A stretch of DNA of 64,000 nucleotides from Arthrobacter psychrolactophilus (GTDB taxonomy: Bacteria > Actinomycetota > Actinomycetes > Actinomycetales > Micrococcaceae): positions 37,395-101,394 of the forward strand of contig NZ_QJVC01000010.1 of assembly GCF_003219795.1 (NCBI RefSeq). The letters are read 5' to 3'. The translations under genes were made by a program, and so were the position numbers. The notes beneath the pieces were generated by a model. The model made no database searches. It was not told the DNA's origin and saw nothing but the letters and a program-made list of their open reading frames with translations. Below, one piece after another: positions 51,089 to 62,426 of the stretch. Within the stretch, counting starts at the first letter, position 1; every line of letters begins with the position of its first letter.

Positions 51089-52021
51089 ATGATGCAGCGA
51101 CCTCCACTTCCCGGCTTTTTGGCTTGGCGTTCCTTCACATATAGCGAGGGAATCGCCGCCGGTGCCACGCCCAGCAGGATGCGAGCGAAGGATCTTTCTG
51201 TGCCTAGCCGCCAGATCCGGGTGCCACAAGGAATCGGGCAAAAGCTGCTGGACCGAGTTCGCCCGTATACGGAGCTCAGCGCAGGTGGCGTCATCTCGCA
51301 CGTGACTGCTGCTCAACTCCATGGTTTTCCCCTGCCGTGGTTCAATGACGAGATCACCTCGGTCCATCTGAGCAGGCCGGCTGGTTCGGTGCAGCCACGG
51401 CGCAAGCACGTCATTGGACACAGCATGGCCCTGCCTCCCGAAGACATCATGCACTTAGGTGGAGTACCCGTCACCACACCTGCGCGGACCTTTCTGGATC
51501 TGGCTACCGTCCTCGACTTGGACGATCTTGTTGCGGTGGCCGACTTCCTCGTGTGTGAGCACGAACGGCACTTTGAAGCGAGGAAGGTTCCCATCTTGGC
51601 CGCGGCAGTGCTCCGTACCTTCATTGCCGATAAGCACGGGATTCCGGGCCTAGGCAAGGCCAGGGCTGCGCTGGAGCTCATGCGTGTGGGCGTGGATTCG
51701 CCACCGGAGACAAAACTGCGCCTCATGCTCCAACGCGCCGGACTGCCCGAGTTCACGACGAATTACGCCATCGCCGGAAATCCGCTCGTGTGGCCGGATC
51801 TGGCCTGCGAGAAGTACAAAACCAGCGCGCAATACGAGGGCGAGATTCACCAAACCACCAAGAAGCAATTGTTCGACCGAAACAGGGATGAGCGGACCGC
51901 CGCCCGCGGTTGGCTGCAGGTCAAGGTCTACAGCGCCGACATGCGCCAAGGCGAAGTCCACGTGGTAGCCATGGTCGAAGCCGCCCTGAGACGGCAAGGC
52001 TGGAGGCCCGGGCAAACCTAG
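51089..52021 (+). CDS. AbiEi-like/DUF559 nuclease-fold protein
   Basis: A 310-residue protein of a type common in actinobacteria, often annotated as a type IV toxin-antitoxin AbiEi-family or DUF559 protein. The middle part (AGGVISHVTAAQLHGFPLP to GGVPVTTPARTFLDLATVL, about residues 66-150) is the conserved AbiEi-like region. The C-terminus (PDLACEKYKTSAQYEGEIHQ, RNRDERTAARGWLQVKVYSA, about 235-290) resembles the DUF559/very-short-patch-repair endonuclease fold, with D, E and K/Q residues in the expected places. No AbiEii-type toxin gene adjoins it. The start has no ribosome binding site and M31 is a possible alternative. The stop overlaps the convergent CoA-transferase stop in CTAG. Confidence 0.7.
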   Translation: MMQRPPLPGFLAWRSFTYSEGIAAGATPSRMRAKDLSVPSRQIRVPQGIGQKLLDRVRPYTELSAGGVISHVTAAQLHGFPLPWFNDEITSVHLSRPAGSVQPRRKHVIGHSMALPPEDIMHLGGVPVTTPARTFLDLATVLDLDDLVAVADFLVCEHERHFEARKVPILAAAVLRTFIADKHGIPGLGKARAALELMRVGVDSPPETKLRLMLQRAGLPEFTTNYAIAGNPLVWPDLACEKYKTSAQYEGEIHQTTKKQLFDRNRDERTAARGWLQVKVYSADMRQGEVHVVAMVEAALRRQGWRPGQT

Positions 52022-53343
52022 AGCCAGTGCGGCTCGGCCCAGCCCAATCCCTGAGCCGGAATATCGGTCTCCGAAACAACACCCGTGATCTGAACCGCCG
52101 ACGGCAGCCGCTGCCCAGGACCCCAGACGGTGTCTTCGGCCAGCAGCAAGGAACCATCCACATGCGGCGCAGGAGCATCAGGATCCGAAGGTTCCGAGCC
52201 CATCAATTCCACGGCCGTCCGGGCCAGGGATAACCGGGCATTCCGAACCGTGCCCTCGAGTCGCTCGCCCCATGCGGTGACAGCCGCGGCAGCACACAAG
52301 TACCCCGTGGCATGATCCAGCGCTTGCACCGGTAGCGGATGCGGCTTGAGCTCCGACAAGTCCTCCAAACCTCCGCCCTGCGCAAAGTACGCCCGGCCGG
52401 CATACGCAATCCCGCAGCTCATCTGCACCAGCGAGTCGAAGCCGCGGCGGTTAGCCCACTGTCCGCTCCACCCATAGGCATTGAGCGCCACGTTGATCAA
52501 CGACGGATATCGCGCCGCCAGCTCCGCGTCGCTCAGGCCCAAGGCATCCAGCGCATCAGCACGATAGCCGTGGATGAAGATATCGGCCCCGGCGAGCAGT
52601 TCATGCAACTCCACCAACCCCGCAGCGGACTTCAGATCCAGCCGTGCACACCGCTTGCCGATCGTCAGCTCGGCTTCCAAGGACGGCTCGTCCCAGCACG
52701 GCGGATCAATCCGCAAGACCTCTGCGCCGTAAAACGCCAGGAAACGGGTGGCGACCGGACCGGCAATAATCCGCGTCAGATCCAGCACCCGCACTCCGGC
52801 CAGCGGACGCTGCGCACTCGCCTCACCGTCCTGCAGGGCCAGCACGGCTCGCGGATCGCCCCAGCCGATCAGCGGCTCGGAAGCGACGGCCCTCCCCTGC
52901 GGATGCTCGCGCCACTCCTGCGGTGATCGCAACAGTGCCGCGCAACCGTTCGCCGCCACGACGGCATCTTCGAGGGCCTGCCCCTCCCAAAGTACGACGG
53001 CGGCCATTACCTCCTCGCGGCTGACGTCACCTTCCAGCCCCAGCACCTTTAGGACGGCGGCGCGGTGATGTGGTGCGTTGGTGTGCAGACGAATCCAGCC
53101 ATCGAGGCAACGATAATCCCCCGCGATGGCGTCCCACACCGGTGGTAACTCCCACCCGAGAGGCGTAAATGATCCCGCAAACCACAGTGATGCCAGATCC
53201 CGATTCACCGTGATCTCGGGGCTCTCGGCCCCATGCCGTTGCGCCAAGAGTGCCACAGCGGATGCAGCCTCGGACAGGGCAGTGACGGCCAGACCGGTCA
53301 CGTCAAAAGCCGAAGGGAGCGTCCCCTCGCCGGTGATGTTCAT
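52018..53343 (-). CDS. CaiB/BaiF family CoA-transferase
   Basis: A 441-residue class III CoA-transferase-like protein. The C-terminal half has the standard core: PLAGVRVLDLTRIIAGPVATRFLAFYGAEVLRI (about residues 180-212), CARLDLKSAAGL, ADIFIHGYRADALDALGLS, and RGFDSLVQMSCGIA, where the catalytic Asp is expected. The N-terminal 170 residues are a diverged half, so this is a fused two-domain member. The frame extends past 53400, but ATG 53343 has GGAGGGC. The next gene in this direction upstream is the inositol-phosphatase-like gene, 61 bases away. The acyl-CoA substrate cannot be assigned. Confidence 0.87.
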   Translation of the reverse strand: MNITGEGTLPSAFDVTGLAVTALSEAASAVALLAQRHGAESPEITVNRDLASLWFAGSFTPLGWELPPVWDAIAGDYRCLDGWIRLHTNAPHHRAAVLKVLGLEGDVSREEVMAAVVLWEGQALEDAVVAANGCAALLRSPQEWREHPQGRAVASEPLIGWGDPRAVLALQDGEASAQRPLAGVRVLDLTRIIAGPVATRFLAFYGAEVLRIDPPCWDEPSLEAELTIGKRCARLDLKSAAGLVELHELLAGADIFIHGYRADALDALGLSDAELAARYPSLINVALNAYGWSGQWANRRGFDSLVQMSCGIAYAGRAYFAQGGGLEDLSELKPHPLPVQALDHATGYLCAAAAVTAWGERLEGTVRNARLSLARTAVELMGSEPSDPDAPAPHVDGSLLLAEDTVWGPGQRLPSAVQITGVVSETDIPAQGLGWAEPHWL

Positions 53344-53404
53344 GATGCCCTCCGCTGCATAAAAATGGAGAATCCAAGAGCTAAGGCCAGCGCCATCCAG
53401 CCCG

Positions 53405-54247
53405 TTAGCTCGTCGGCGCGAAGCCGCTCTCCAGGCCCGGAACACAGGCCGCCGTCCAGACCGACAAGACTTCCTCACGCGACGGCAAGCCGTTGATGGC
53501 CGGGCTCAGTTCCGGCCGGTGTACCCAGGCTCCTGCTTCCTCGGCAATGAGTCCAGCGGCCGCGAAGTCATGCTCAAACAATCCGTATTCCAGGTACGCG
53601 TCCACGGAACCCTCCGCCACGGCGCACAGTTCCAACGCCGCCGATCCTAAGCGCCGAACGTCGCCAAAGTTATCCATCCGGCTATCCAGCTCTGACACCA
53701 AACGACGTCGCACCACAGGATCATAGGTCAGGGCCGTCGACAATAACGTCCCACCCCGTTTCTCGGTAGGTCCGGACAGGCGGCGCAGCGACTGGACACC
53801 ATCGGCCCGAATTTCATCGAGCCAGGCCCCGGCACCCTGCGAGGCAAAGTACACCCGGCGCAGCGCTGGTGCGTCAACGACTCCGGCGAGCCATGCGCCG
53901 TCGGGCCCCATGACCGCCACCGAAGTGCCGTAGTAGGCGATGTTGCGGATGAAGTTCATGGTGCCATCGAGCGGGTCAATGCTCCACCGGTACCCCGACG
54001 GCTCGGACGGCAGGGCCGGGGCCAGCTCCTCCCCCGTGATGACGTCGTGCGGGCGGGCCTCGCTGATGACGGAGCGGACGGCCTGTTCGGCGGCCAGATC
54101 GAAGGCGGTGACCCAGTCTGCGTCGGAGGATTTCTCCGTTGCACCAAAACCGGCCGGATCGCGGGCAGCCAAGACGGCGGCTCCTGCGGCTGCGGCGCGT
54201 AGGGCAAGCTGCAGCAACTCCTCAACAGTGGCAACGTTCGGGGTCAT
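53405..54247 (-). CDS. Inositol monophosphatase family protein
   Basis: A 280-residue Mg-dependent phosphatase. Motifs are VTGEELAP (first metal Glu-Glu region, about residues 70-77), WSIDPLDGTMNFIRN (about 88-102, the family signature), and LFEHDFAAAGLIAEEAGAW (about 215-233), in which FEHD replaces the usual W/E-WD form. The longer frame overlaps the ligA end, so ATG 54247, with AAAGGACC upstream, is chosen. It is 28 bases downstream of ligA. Inositol phosphate, fructose bisphosphate or histidinol phosphate are possible substrates in this superfamily; none is indicated. Confidence 0.88.
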   Translation of the reverse strand: MTPNVATVEELLQLALRAAAAGAAVLAARDPAGFGATEKSSDADWVTAFDLAAEQAVRSVISEARPHDVITGEELAPALPSEPSGYRWSIDPLDGTMNFIRNIAYYGTSVAVMGPDGAWLAGVVDAPALRRVYFASQGAGAWLDEIRADGVQSLRRLSGPTEKRGGTLLSTALTYDPVVRRRLVSELDSRMDNFGDVRRLGSAALELCAVAEGSVDAYLEYGLFEHDFAAAGLIAEEAGAWVHRPELSPAINGLPSREEVLSVWTAACVPGLESGFAPTS

Positions 54248-54275
54248 GACGGTCCTTTGCTTCGAGGGCGGTGAC

Positions 54276-56608
<2,333 letters not shown>

Positions 56609-56637
56609 AGCGTTAGTTCATTGAGCCCAGGGGCGCT

Positions 56638-58605
56638 TTAGAGCAATCCCTCGAAGAGCAGCGACACGCCGTCACCCAATTCGGCGATGTCCCCGTTTTC
56701 CAGGGTTACCTCTTCGCCCTGTCCCAGACGGTAGGCTTCTGCTCCCTCACGGATCAAGACCGTCCCATTGGTTGCGTTGAGATCCACGAGCACCACCTCC
56801 CACTGATCTAACCGGACTTCAACGTGCGAACGGGAAATATCGCCGTTCTCGCTCACGACCTGAACGAGCCGAGGCATAGCTCCCCCGAGCACCTGTGACA
56901 GCGAAGGCTGACGGCCGATGATGAGTGAGTGATCAAGGTCCACCACCTCACCGGAGGAGATGCGCATGGCACCCAAGCGGGGGCGGCCCACCTCCCGGGG
57001 CTCGGAATCCAGGATGGCTCCGCAATCAAAGCATGCGGTCCAGTTCGGCGGGTTGGCGTGTCCATTGGAACACAGGCGAGCTAAAACCATGGTTCCGGTG
57101 ATGGGTCGCGTCTCGGGCTGCTGCTCGGTCGGTTCATCGCCCTCTTCAGCCTCGGAAGCCTCGACGGGATCGGACACGGAGTCCGTCTCAGTATCAGCAG
57201 CGTCGTCGGCTTCTGTATCTGCTTCAGCATCTGCTGCGGCATCCGCTTCAGCATCGGACTCGGCTTCGCCGTGTTCCTCGGCCTGAGCCTCGGTTACGGT
57301 TTCCGGTTCCACGTCTTCCACGGTGCCATCATCGTGGAAGCGCTCTTCGGCTACCTCGACCAGCGCAGCTGCAGAGGTGGGCGGCAGCGACGGCATGGGC
57401 GGAACCACATGCGCCGTGCTGACCGGGTACGCTACGGGCTCCGCGTCTTCGGCAGGATCTGTGTCGAGGCCGTCTTGCTCTGCCACGAACGCCGGAGCCT
57501 GACCGGCTGCCTCATCGTCGCTGGCAAGAGTTACATCCTCGGGCTCCTCAAGGAACGCCTCTGTGTCAGAACCTTCCGGCAGGATCTCCGGCTCGGCCGA
57601 GTTCTCTTCCTCGATGTGCTCGGAGGTCAGCCCACCGGTCGCCGAGATGAAGGCATCCAAGGCGTCGGGCCCCTCCAACGACGCCAGCTGGGCATTCCAC
57701 TCGGCGTCCGCGGCTTCGGCGGCCTTGGCGAATTGTGCCAGCGTTTCCGCATCGTATTCCGGGTCGATCGGCTCCTCGGCAGCCGCCACCTCGGTGTTCG
57801 CGAATTCGGCGGAATCCACACGCTCGACACCCTCAGCAGCGTCCTCGGAAAGCTCGGCCTCAGGCTCTCCCGCAGCGTCGTCAGCGTTCACGACGGCGTC
57901 CTCGAGCGATGTGACACTCTCGGTCTCAGGCACCTCGAGCTCGACATCATCATCCGCAACATCGTGCTCTACTGCCGCTGCCGCCTCAGCCTGAGTTTCC
58001 TGAGCCGGTGCTTCCTCGACCTCGGCTTTAGCTTCGAACGCGACGTCGGCCGCCGGTGCCAGCGTGGCAACTACAGGAGTCACTAGCTCAGCGGCAACCG
58101 GCTCCTCCTCGGGAGCTGAAGGCTCGACGTCGGACGGCTGGGTTCCGGGAGCAGCGGAACCAACGGCCAACATGAGTACCGAACGCAGCTGAACCACCCC
58201 CTCGCTCAAGGGCAAGACGATGGCTTCCTCGATAGGCTCGCTCTCGGCCAGGACGAGCTCGATCGACTGGGCCAGCGGCAGGGAGCGTTCGCTCCAGGTC
58301 GCGACATGCTGCCCCGAGGCCGTCTCGACACCTTCGACGGTGCGGGCCACGAGGGTGATGTCTCCGCGCAAGATGATGTGTAGTCGATCGCTTTGTAGCA
58401 CGATCGCAAAGGGCGGCATGCTGGTCAACGCGGTGCCAAACTTCGCCGTGACCTCGTTGAGTATGCCGTGAATCGTGGGCTCGTGGCCGAGGTAGTCCCA
58501 CAGCGCTCCCACAATGGCAGGGTCGGTCCCCCGTTCAAGAACAATAAGCGATCCCGAGCGTACAATTCCCAGCCAGGAACCGGTGCTGTACGTGGTGCTA
58601 ACCAT
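56638..58605 (-). CDS. FHA domain protein with long acidic low-complexity linker
   Basis: A 655-residue cytoplasmic protein. Residues about 1-150 form an uncharacterised globular N-terminal domain (GSWLGIVRSGSLIVLERG onward). Residues about 155-500 are an Ala/Glu/Asp-rich, predicted disordered linker. Then comes a zinc-ribbon-like CSNGHANPPNWTACFDCG (about 515-532) and a C-terminal FHA domain (about 555-645) with the phosphothreonine-binding residues in IIGRQPS, ISRSHVEVR and LNATNGT. ATG 58605 is preceded by GAGGAG; an ATG at 58617 is also in frame. The start overlaps the PP2C gene end by eight bases, so the two are co-translated. It should bind Thr-phosphorylated partners, but no Ser/Thr kinase is encoded nearby. 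Confidence 0.88.
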   Translation of the reverse strand: MVSTTYSTGSWLGIVRSGSLIVLERGTDPAIVGALWDYLGHEPTIHGILNEVTAKFGTALTSMPPFAIVLQSDRLHIILRGDITLVARTVEGVETASGQHVATWSERSLPLAQSIELVLAESEPIEEAIVLPLSEGVVQLRSVLMLAVGSAAPGTQPSDVEPSAPEEEPVAAELVTPVVATLAPAADVAFEAKAEVEEAPAQETQAEAAAAVEHDVADDDVELEVPETESVTSLEDAVVNADDAAGEPEAELSEDAAEGVERVDSAEFANTEVAAAEEPIDPEYDAETLAQFAKAAEAADAEWNAQLASLEGPDALDAFISATGGLTSEHIEEENSAEPEILPEGSDTEAFLEEPEDVTLASDDEAAGQAPAFVAEQDGLDTDPAEDAEPVAYPVSTAHVVPPMPSLPPTSAAALVEVAEERFHDDGTVEDVEPETVTEAQAEEHGEAESDAEADAAADAEADTEADDAADTETDSVSDPVEASEAEEGDEPTEQQPETRPITGTMVLARLCSNGHANPPNWTACFDCGAILDSEPREVGRPRLGAMRISSGEVVDLDHSLIIGRQPSLSQVLGGAMPRLVQVVSENGDISRSHVEVRLDQWEVVLVDLNATNGTVLIREGAEAYRLGQGEEVTLENGDIAELGDGVSLLFEGLL

Positions 58606-59479
58606 GATTCTCCTCATGCAAATGTGTTACTGCAGGCGCTTGCTCTGCGGTGGGTAGTGCTGTGGTGTCTGAGAGCTGGGCCGTTGCGGGATCCTTGGTG
58701 GAGGATTCCTCGCCGGACGTCTCGCTGAGGTGGGCGTCGACCAAGACAATCGTGATGTTGTCTCGGCCTCCGGATCGTAGCGAGGCTTGTATCAGTGAAT
58801 CGACGGCTTCCTGGGGATCCGCCACGCTTGTGAGGGTCTCGAGGATGTGGTCGTCACTGAGCTCGCCTGTGAGCCCATCGGAACACACCAGAATACGATC
58901 CCCATCGTCCACGGGAATCAGCCAGAAGTCAGCCTCGGCATCGGGGCCCAGACCTATAGCCCGGGTCACGACGTGACGACGCGGGTGGATGAGCGCCTCA
59001 GCGGGGGTGAGGTATCCGCCGTCGAGCATTTCCTGAACAGCGGAATGATCCACGGTGATTTGCTCGAGGCTGCCGCGGTTGAGACGGTATGTGCGGGAAT
59101 CGCCCACGTTGAAGATCAGCCAGTGCGGGAGGCCGTGTTCCTCGACGAGGACGGCGCCCGTGACAGTTGTTCCCGCGCGAGCATTCGTCTGCTCCCGGAT
59201 GCGGGCGTCGGCGCGTGTCAAGGCGTTGTGCAGATCTAGGGCCTTCGCGCTGCGCAGTCCGGACTGCAGCGTAGGCTCGTGGGTCAGGGTTTGAATGCAC
59301 TCGTAGCTGGCCACCTCGCCCGCCACGTGGCCACCCATGCCGTCGGCGACAACAAATAAGGGGTCGGCGGCGCTGAAGGAATCCTCGTTGAGTTCACGGC
59401 GCAGACCTCGATCGGTGCCAGCGCCAATATTGAGGTGGAGGTGCGAGGGCGCACCCAGAGCACTATCAGCAGGGCTCAT
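58598..59479 (-). CDS. PP2C family Ser/Thr protein phosphatase (PstP-like catalytic domain)
   Basis: A 293-residue soluble PPM phosphatase with complete metal motifs: RRELNEDSF (about residues 27-35), LFVVADGMGGHVAGEVAS (about 41-58), VGDSRTYRL, ILVCSDGLTGEL and SGGRDNITIVLVD. The C-terminal 40 residues are a Ser/Thr/Glu tail. There is no membrane segment, unlike mycobacterial PstP. The frame continues upstream to 59644, but ATG 59479 gives the family N-terminus. It is co-translated with the FHA gene, suggesting dephosphorylation of proteins that the FHA domain binds. The cognate kinase lies elsewhere. Confidence 0.93.
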   Translation of the reverse strand: MSPADSALGAPSHLHLNIGAGTDRGLRRELNEDSFSAADPLFVVADGMGGHVAGEVASYECIQTLTHEPTLQSGLRSAKALDLHNALTRADARIREQTNARAGTTVTGAVLVEEHGLPHWLIFNVGDSRTYRLNRGSLEQITVDHSAVQEMLDGGYLTPAEALIHPRRHVVTRAIGLGPDAEADFWLIPVDDGDRILVCSDGLTGELSDDHILETLTSVADPQEAVDSLIQASLRSGGRDNITIVLVDAHLSETSGEESSTKDPATAQLSDTTALPTAEQAPAVTHLHEENHG

Positions 59480-59679
59480 GCGTGACCACTCATAGCCAAA
59501 CGAGAGGCAGCCATGATCTGACCACAACGAGGGCTGCGGCCAGTTTTCGGCACAGCACTGCCGGGGCAGAAATGTGCAATGAACGGCGAAATCATGTCTC
59601 CATGCTAACTGCCGAGGGCGCCACAACGCGGCGGCGCGGCACATTTCACCCTAGTTGCTCGTCACATAACCCTTGCGGG

Positions 59680-60759
59680 TTAGTCAACAACCAGGCCCTT
59701 GCCCGTGCCTCGCGAGAGCAAGACGGGCGATACTTCGCCGAATCCGCGTACATTTTCCACCGGCAGCTGGGTCAGCACGAAGCGGTCATCGCCGGTCAGC
59801 GCCGAGGCTGTGACCGAGTCGATCAACACAGTTCCCGGTTCGGCCAGGGATGTCAGGCGTGCGGCGAGATTCACGGTAGGACCATAAATATCGCCCAGGC
59901 GCGACAGCACCCGGCCCCACACCATGGCCACACGGGCCTCGGGCAGGAAGTCATCGGCGGCCATCGCCTCGGCCAGGGCCAGGGAAATCTGGGCTCCGGC
60001 CACCGGCGTCTCGCAGTTGAAGAGCACTTCGTCGCCGATGGTTTTGACGAGTCGTCCGCCACCGACGCTGATGATTTCGGCACAAATGTTTTCAAAGCGC
60101 TGTACCAGGCGGGCCAGCGTCTTTTCATTCATGCGGCGCGAGAGCGAGGTGTAGCTGACCATGTCGGCAAAGCCCACGGCCCGCGCGAGCGGCAGCGGAG
60201 CGTCGTCCTCATCACCGTCGCGGCCCAGCTCGCTCGCGGCTAGGCCCTCCTGCGCTCGGACGGCCAGGCGCTGGATGCCGGCATTGAGCTGACGCCGGTA
60301 GGAGTAAATCAAGAGTTCTTCGAGCGGGGCGATCAGATTCGGCAGCTCGGAGACCACGGCGCGGCGGGCCTCGGCATCGCTGATGCCGTGTTCGGCCACG
60401 AGGTCTTCAACGAGCGCCTCGATCTGCCACACGGCCATGCGATCGGTCATCTGCCCAATGGAACGCGTCACGGAGATGGCGGTTTCCTCCGTCAGCAGGC
60501 CCTCGCGCACCATCTTGACGACGATCCCCAGGGCTTCTTGATCGCGCGGTGTGAAGGCAACATCGTCATCCCCCAAGTTCGGGAAGCCCATGGCGCGCCA
60601 AATTTTGCGTGCGGAAAGAAGGGAAACACCGGCACCTGCGGCCACATCACGACGCTTGAGGGTACGCTCGCCGCCGAGAAGTTGCGTCTCCAAAGCCCGT
60701 GTTTGGCTTCGTGAGGCAGGGCGAAGCTGCGGCTCGGGTGGATCAACTATCTCTTCCAA
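59680..60759 (-). CDS. Class III adenylate/guanylate cyclase with autoinhibitory-type N-terminal domain
   Basis: Makes a cyclic nucleotide, most likely cAMP, in the cytoplasm. The 359 residues divide into a helical regulatory domain (about 1-185, with RDVAAGAGVSLLSARKIWRA and GFPNLGDDDVAFTPRD) like that of mycobacterial Rv1264/Rv2212, and a CHD catalytic domain. Metal-binding D199 lies in VGFADMVSYTS and D243 in VKTIGDEVLF, where the preceding Lys is the adenine-contacting residue. LGDIYGPTVNLAARL carries the specificity Asp and the transition-state Asn and Arg. The start is taken as a TTG at 60759 with AAAAGGAG upstream; the longer frame runs back inside the PH-domain gene. It overlaps that gene by 17 bases. 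Confidence 0.88.
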   Translation of the reverse strand: MEEIVDPPEPQLRPASRSQTRALETQLLGGERTLKRRDVAAGAGVSLLSARKIWRAMGFPNLGDDDVAFTPRDQEALGIVVKMVREGLLTEETAISVTRSIGQMTDRMAVWQIEALVEDLVAEHGISDAEARRAVVSELPNLIAPLEELLIYSYRRQLNAGIQRLAVRAQEGLAASELGRDGDEDDAPLPLARAVGFADMVSYTSLSRRMNEKTLARLVQRFENICAEIISVGGGRLVKTIGDEVLFNCETPVAGAQISLALAEAMAADDFLPEARVAMVWGRVLSRLGDIYGPTVNLAARLTSLAEPGTVLIDSVTASALTGDDRFVLTQLPVENVRGFGEVSPVLLSRGTGKGLVVD

Positions 60760-61342
60760 GCTTGCGCAGCTCCTTTTCTGTTGTGTCAACGTCACCAGAG
60801 TATCCCTCTTGATAGGGAGTTTGCTGAATGGACGCTCGGATAACCTTTGTCCAAGCTTGTTGCACCTCATTATTAAAGCGGTAAAGCGCAGGAACTTCGG
60901 CAATGGTCCGCATGGGCCCACGGAACATGTGCAATTGCAGGTCCCCGGATGCCGCCATGCGTTGCCGCCATTTTTGCACGGGGCGCACCTCCTGGATCTG
61001 CTCCAGGACGTGGGTTTCCTTGACCCTGGCCAGGAGCCCTCTGCGGACCAGCAGGCGCTGATTTGTCAGGATATACCGCGTCCCGGCCCAGCGTAAGACG
61101 CGCCGCAGTGGATAGATCACGAGCAAGAAAAGTACGACCGCGATGACCAGAAAGAGGGCAGGCTCACGCAAGGTTTCTGCCCCGGAAGCCCATTTCGCAA
61201 AGGGTCCGGGCTGCAACGCGGCCACACCGGCGGAGCCAGCAAAGATCAGGGCCAGCCCTACCGTAATGGGCCATAAGAGAATGCGCGGGTGGGGGCGGCA
61301 ACGGATTTCCACCTGTTCGTCCGCTAAAAGCCATCTAGGCAT
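60743..61342 (-). CDS. PH domain-containing membrane protein (bPH2/YdbT-like)
   Basis: A 199-residue protein. After EQVEIRCRPHPRILLWPI come two membrane helices (about residues 23-45 and 62-82). A bacterial PH-like domain follows (YILTNQRLLVRRGLLARVKE, HVLEQIQEVRPVQ, GDLQLHMFRGPMRTIAEV), about residues 90-175. Such proteins are inner-membrane proteins of unknown function. It overlaps birA upstream by eight bases and the cyclase gene downstream, so all three are probably one transcript. Confidence 0.88.
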   Translation of the reverse strand: MPRWLLADEQVEIRCRPHPRILLWPITVGLALIFAGSAGVAALQPGPFAKWASGAETLREPALFLVIAVVLFLLVIYPLRRVLRWAGTRYILTNQRLLVRRGLLARVKETHVLEQIQEVRPVQKWRQRMAASGDLQLHMFRGPMRTIAEVPALYRFNNEVQQAWTKVIRASIQQTPYQEGYSGDVDTTEKELRKLGRDS

Positions 61343-62279
61343 AGTGGACCCCGCCCTCTGAGTCTGTACGGCGCAGGTGAATCACATCCCCGGCACTGAC
61401 GATCTGCTCGGTTCCGTTTTCTTCGCGCACCACGAGGCTGCCATCGAGCCGCAGCCCCGTGGCGATGCCATGCACGACCGCCCCGCCCGGCAATTCGGCA
61501 CGCACCGCTTGCCCCAAGGTGCCCATGAACTCCCCCATCATTTCCATGAGGCTCGGACCCGAACTCAGGGGACGATCCGCATGCCCACCCACGGCGACAA
61601 AGTCTTGGTAGAGCGCGGCGAATTTGTTGAGGTAGGCAGGCAGGAGGACATTCCTATCGAGCTCCGCCACACCTTCCACGAGCAGCGAGGTGGCGCGTTC
61701 GGTGGGCAACGCTTCGGCGGTGAGGCTCACATTTACGCCCACACCCACCACGACGCCCAGACCCAGCGGTGCCCGGGGGCCAGCGGGCACTACCTGGGCG
61801 AGTATCCCGGCGAGCTTGCGGCCCTTAATGACCACGTCGTTGGGCCATTTCAGCTCGGCAGGGATGCCCGTGAGTGTTCGCAGGGAATCACATAAGGCCA
61901 CCCCGGCTAGGACGGACAGCCAGCCATAGCCGGTCTGGGCAAAGTCCGGGACGCTTCGTGGGGAGCTCGCGGCCTGCTCACCTGGGTGCAGGAAAACGCT
62001 CGAGATCATGGCCGAACCGGCCGGGACCTCCCAGCTACGGCCCAGACGTCCCAGACCCGCTGGCTGGGCGTTGGCGATCAAAACACTCAGATCTGGGACG
62101 TGCTGCTGTGGATCAGAGGCGCTGGCGACCAGATCGCTATTCGTTGAACCGGCAGAGTCCACCACCTCCACACGGCCAAAAGATCCTTGGGGGTACGTCA
62201 ACGCAGATTTCAGGGACGCCGCGTGCAGGGGTACTGCCTCCGAGGGAAGTGGGTCTTGGGAAGTTGCGGCACCAGTCAT
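61335..62279 (-). CDS. birA: Biotin--[acetyl-CoA-carboxylase] ligase, monofunctional
   Basis: Activates biotin with ATP and transfers it to the biotin carboxyl carrier domain of acyl-CoA carboxylases. The 314-residue form lacks the N-terminal DNA-binding helix-turn-helix of E. coli BirA, so it is not a repressor. Catalytic segments are DSAGSTNSDLVAS, the biotin/AMP loop GLGRLGRSWEVPAGSAM (about residues 83-99), and LKWPNDVVIKGRKLAGIL. The C-terminal small domain holds the GTEQIVSAGDVIHLR segment. ATG 62279 has GATAGGA upstream, ten codons inside the longest frame. It is the first gene of the birA-PH-cyclase run. Confidence 0.93.
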   Translation of the reverse strand: MTGAATSQDPLPSEAVPLHAASLKSALTYPQGSFGRVEVVDSAGSTNSDLVASASDPQQHVPDLSVLIANAQPAGLGRLGRSWEVPAGSAMISSVFLHPGEQAASSPRSVPDFAQTGYGWLSVLAGVALCDSLRTLTGIPAELKWPNDVVIKGRKLAGILAQVVPAGPRAPLGLGVVVGVGVNVSLTAEALPTERATSLLVEGVAELDRNVLLPAYLNKFAALYQDFVAVGGHADRPLSSGPSLMEMMGEFMGTLGQAVRAELPGGAVVHGIATGLRLDGSLVVREENGTEQIVSAGDVIHLRRTDSEGGVHYA

Positions 62280-62426
62280 GATTTCAATCCTATCGGCCGC
62301 CTCTGACACTGTGGATTCTCGTTTTCGGTGACACGCTTTGCAACGCCATGTCGCCTATGTCTAACCGTTCTAGCTTTCGTGCCGCCGGTCGAATACTGAC
62401 ATCAGTCAAAGGAGTACCCAGTGGTT

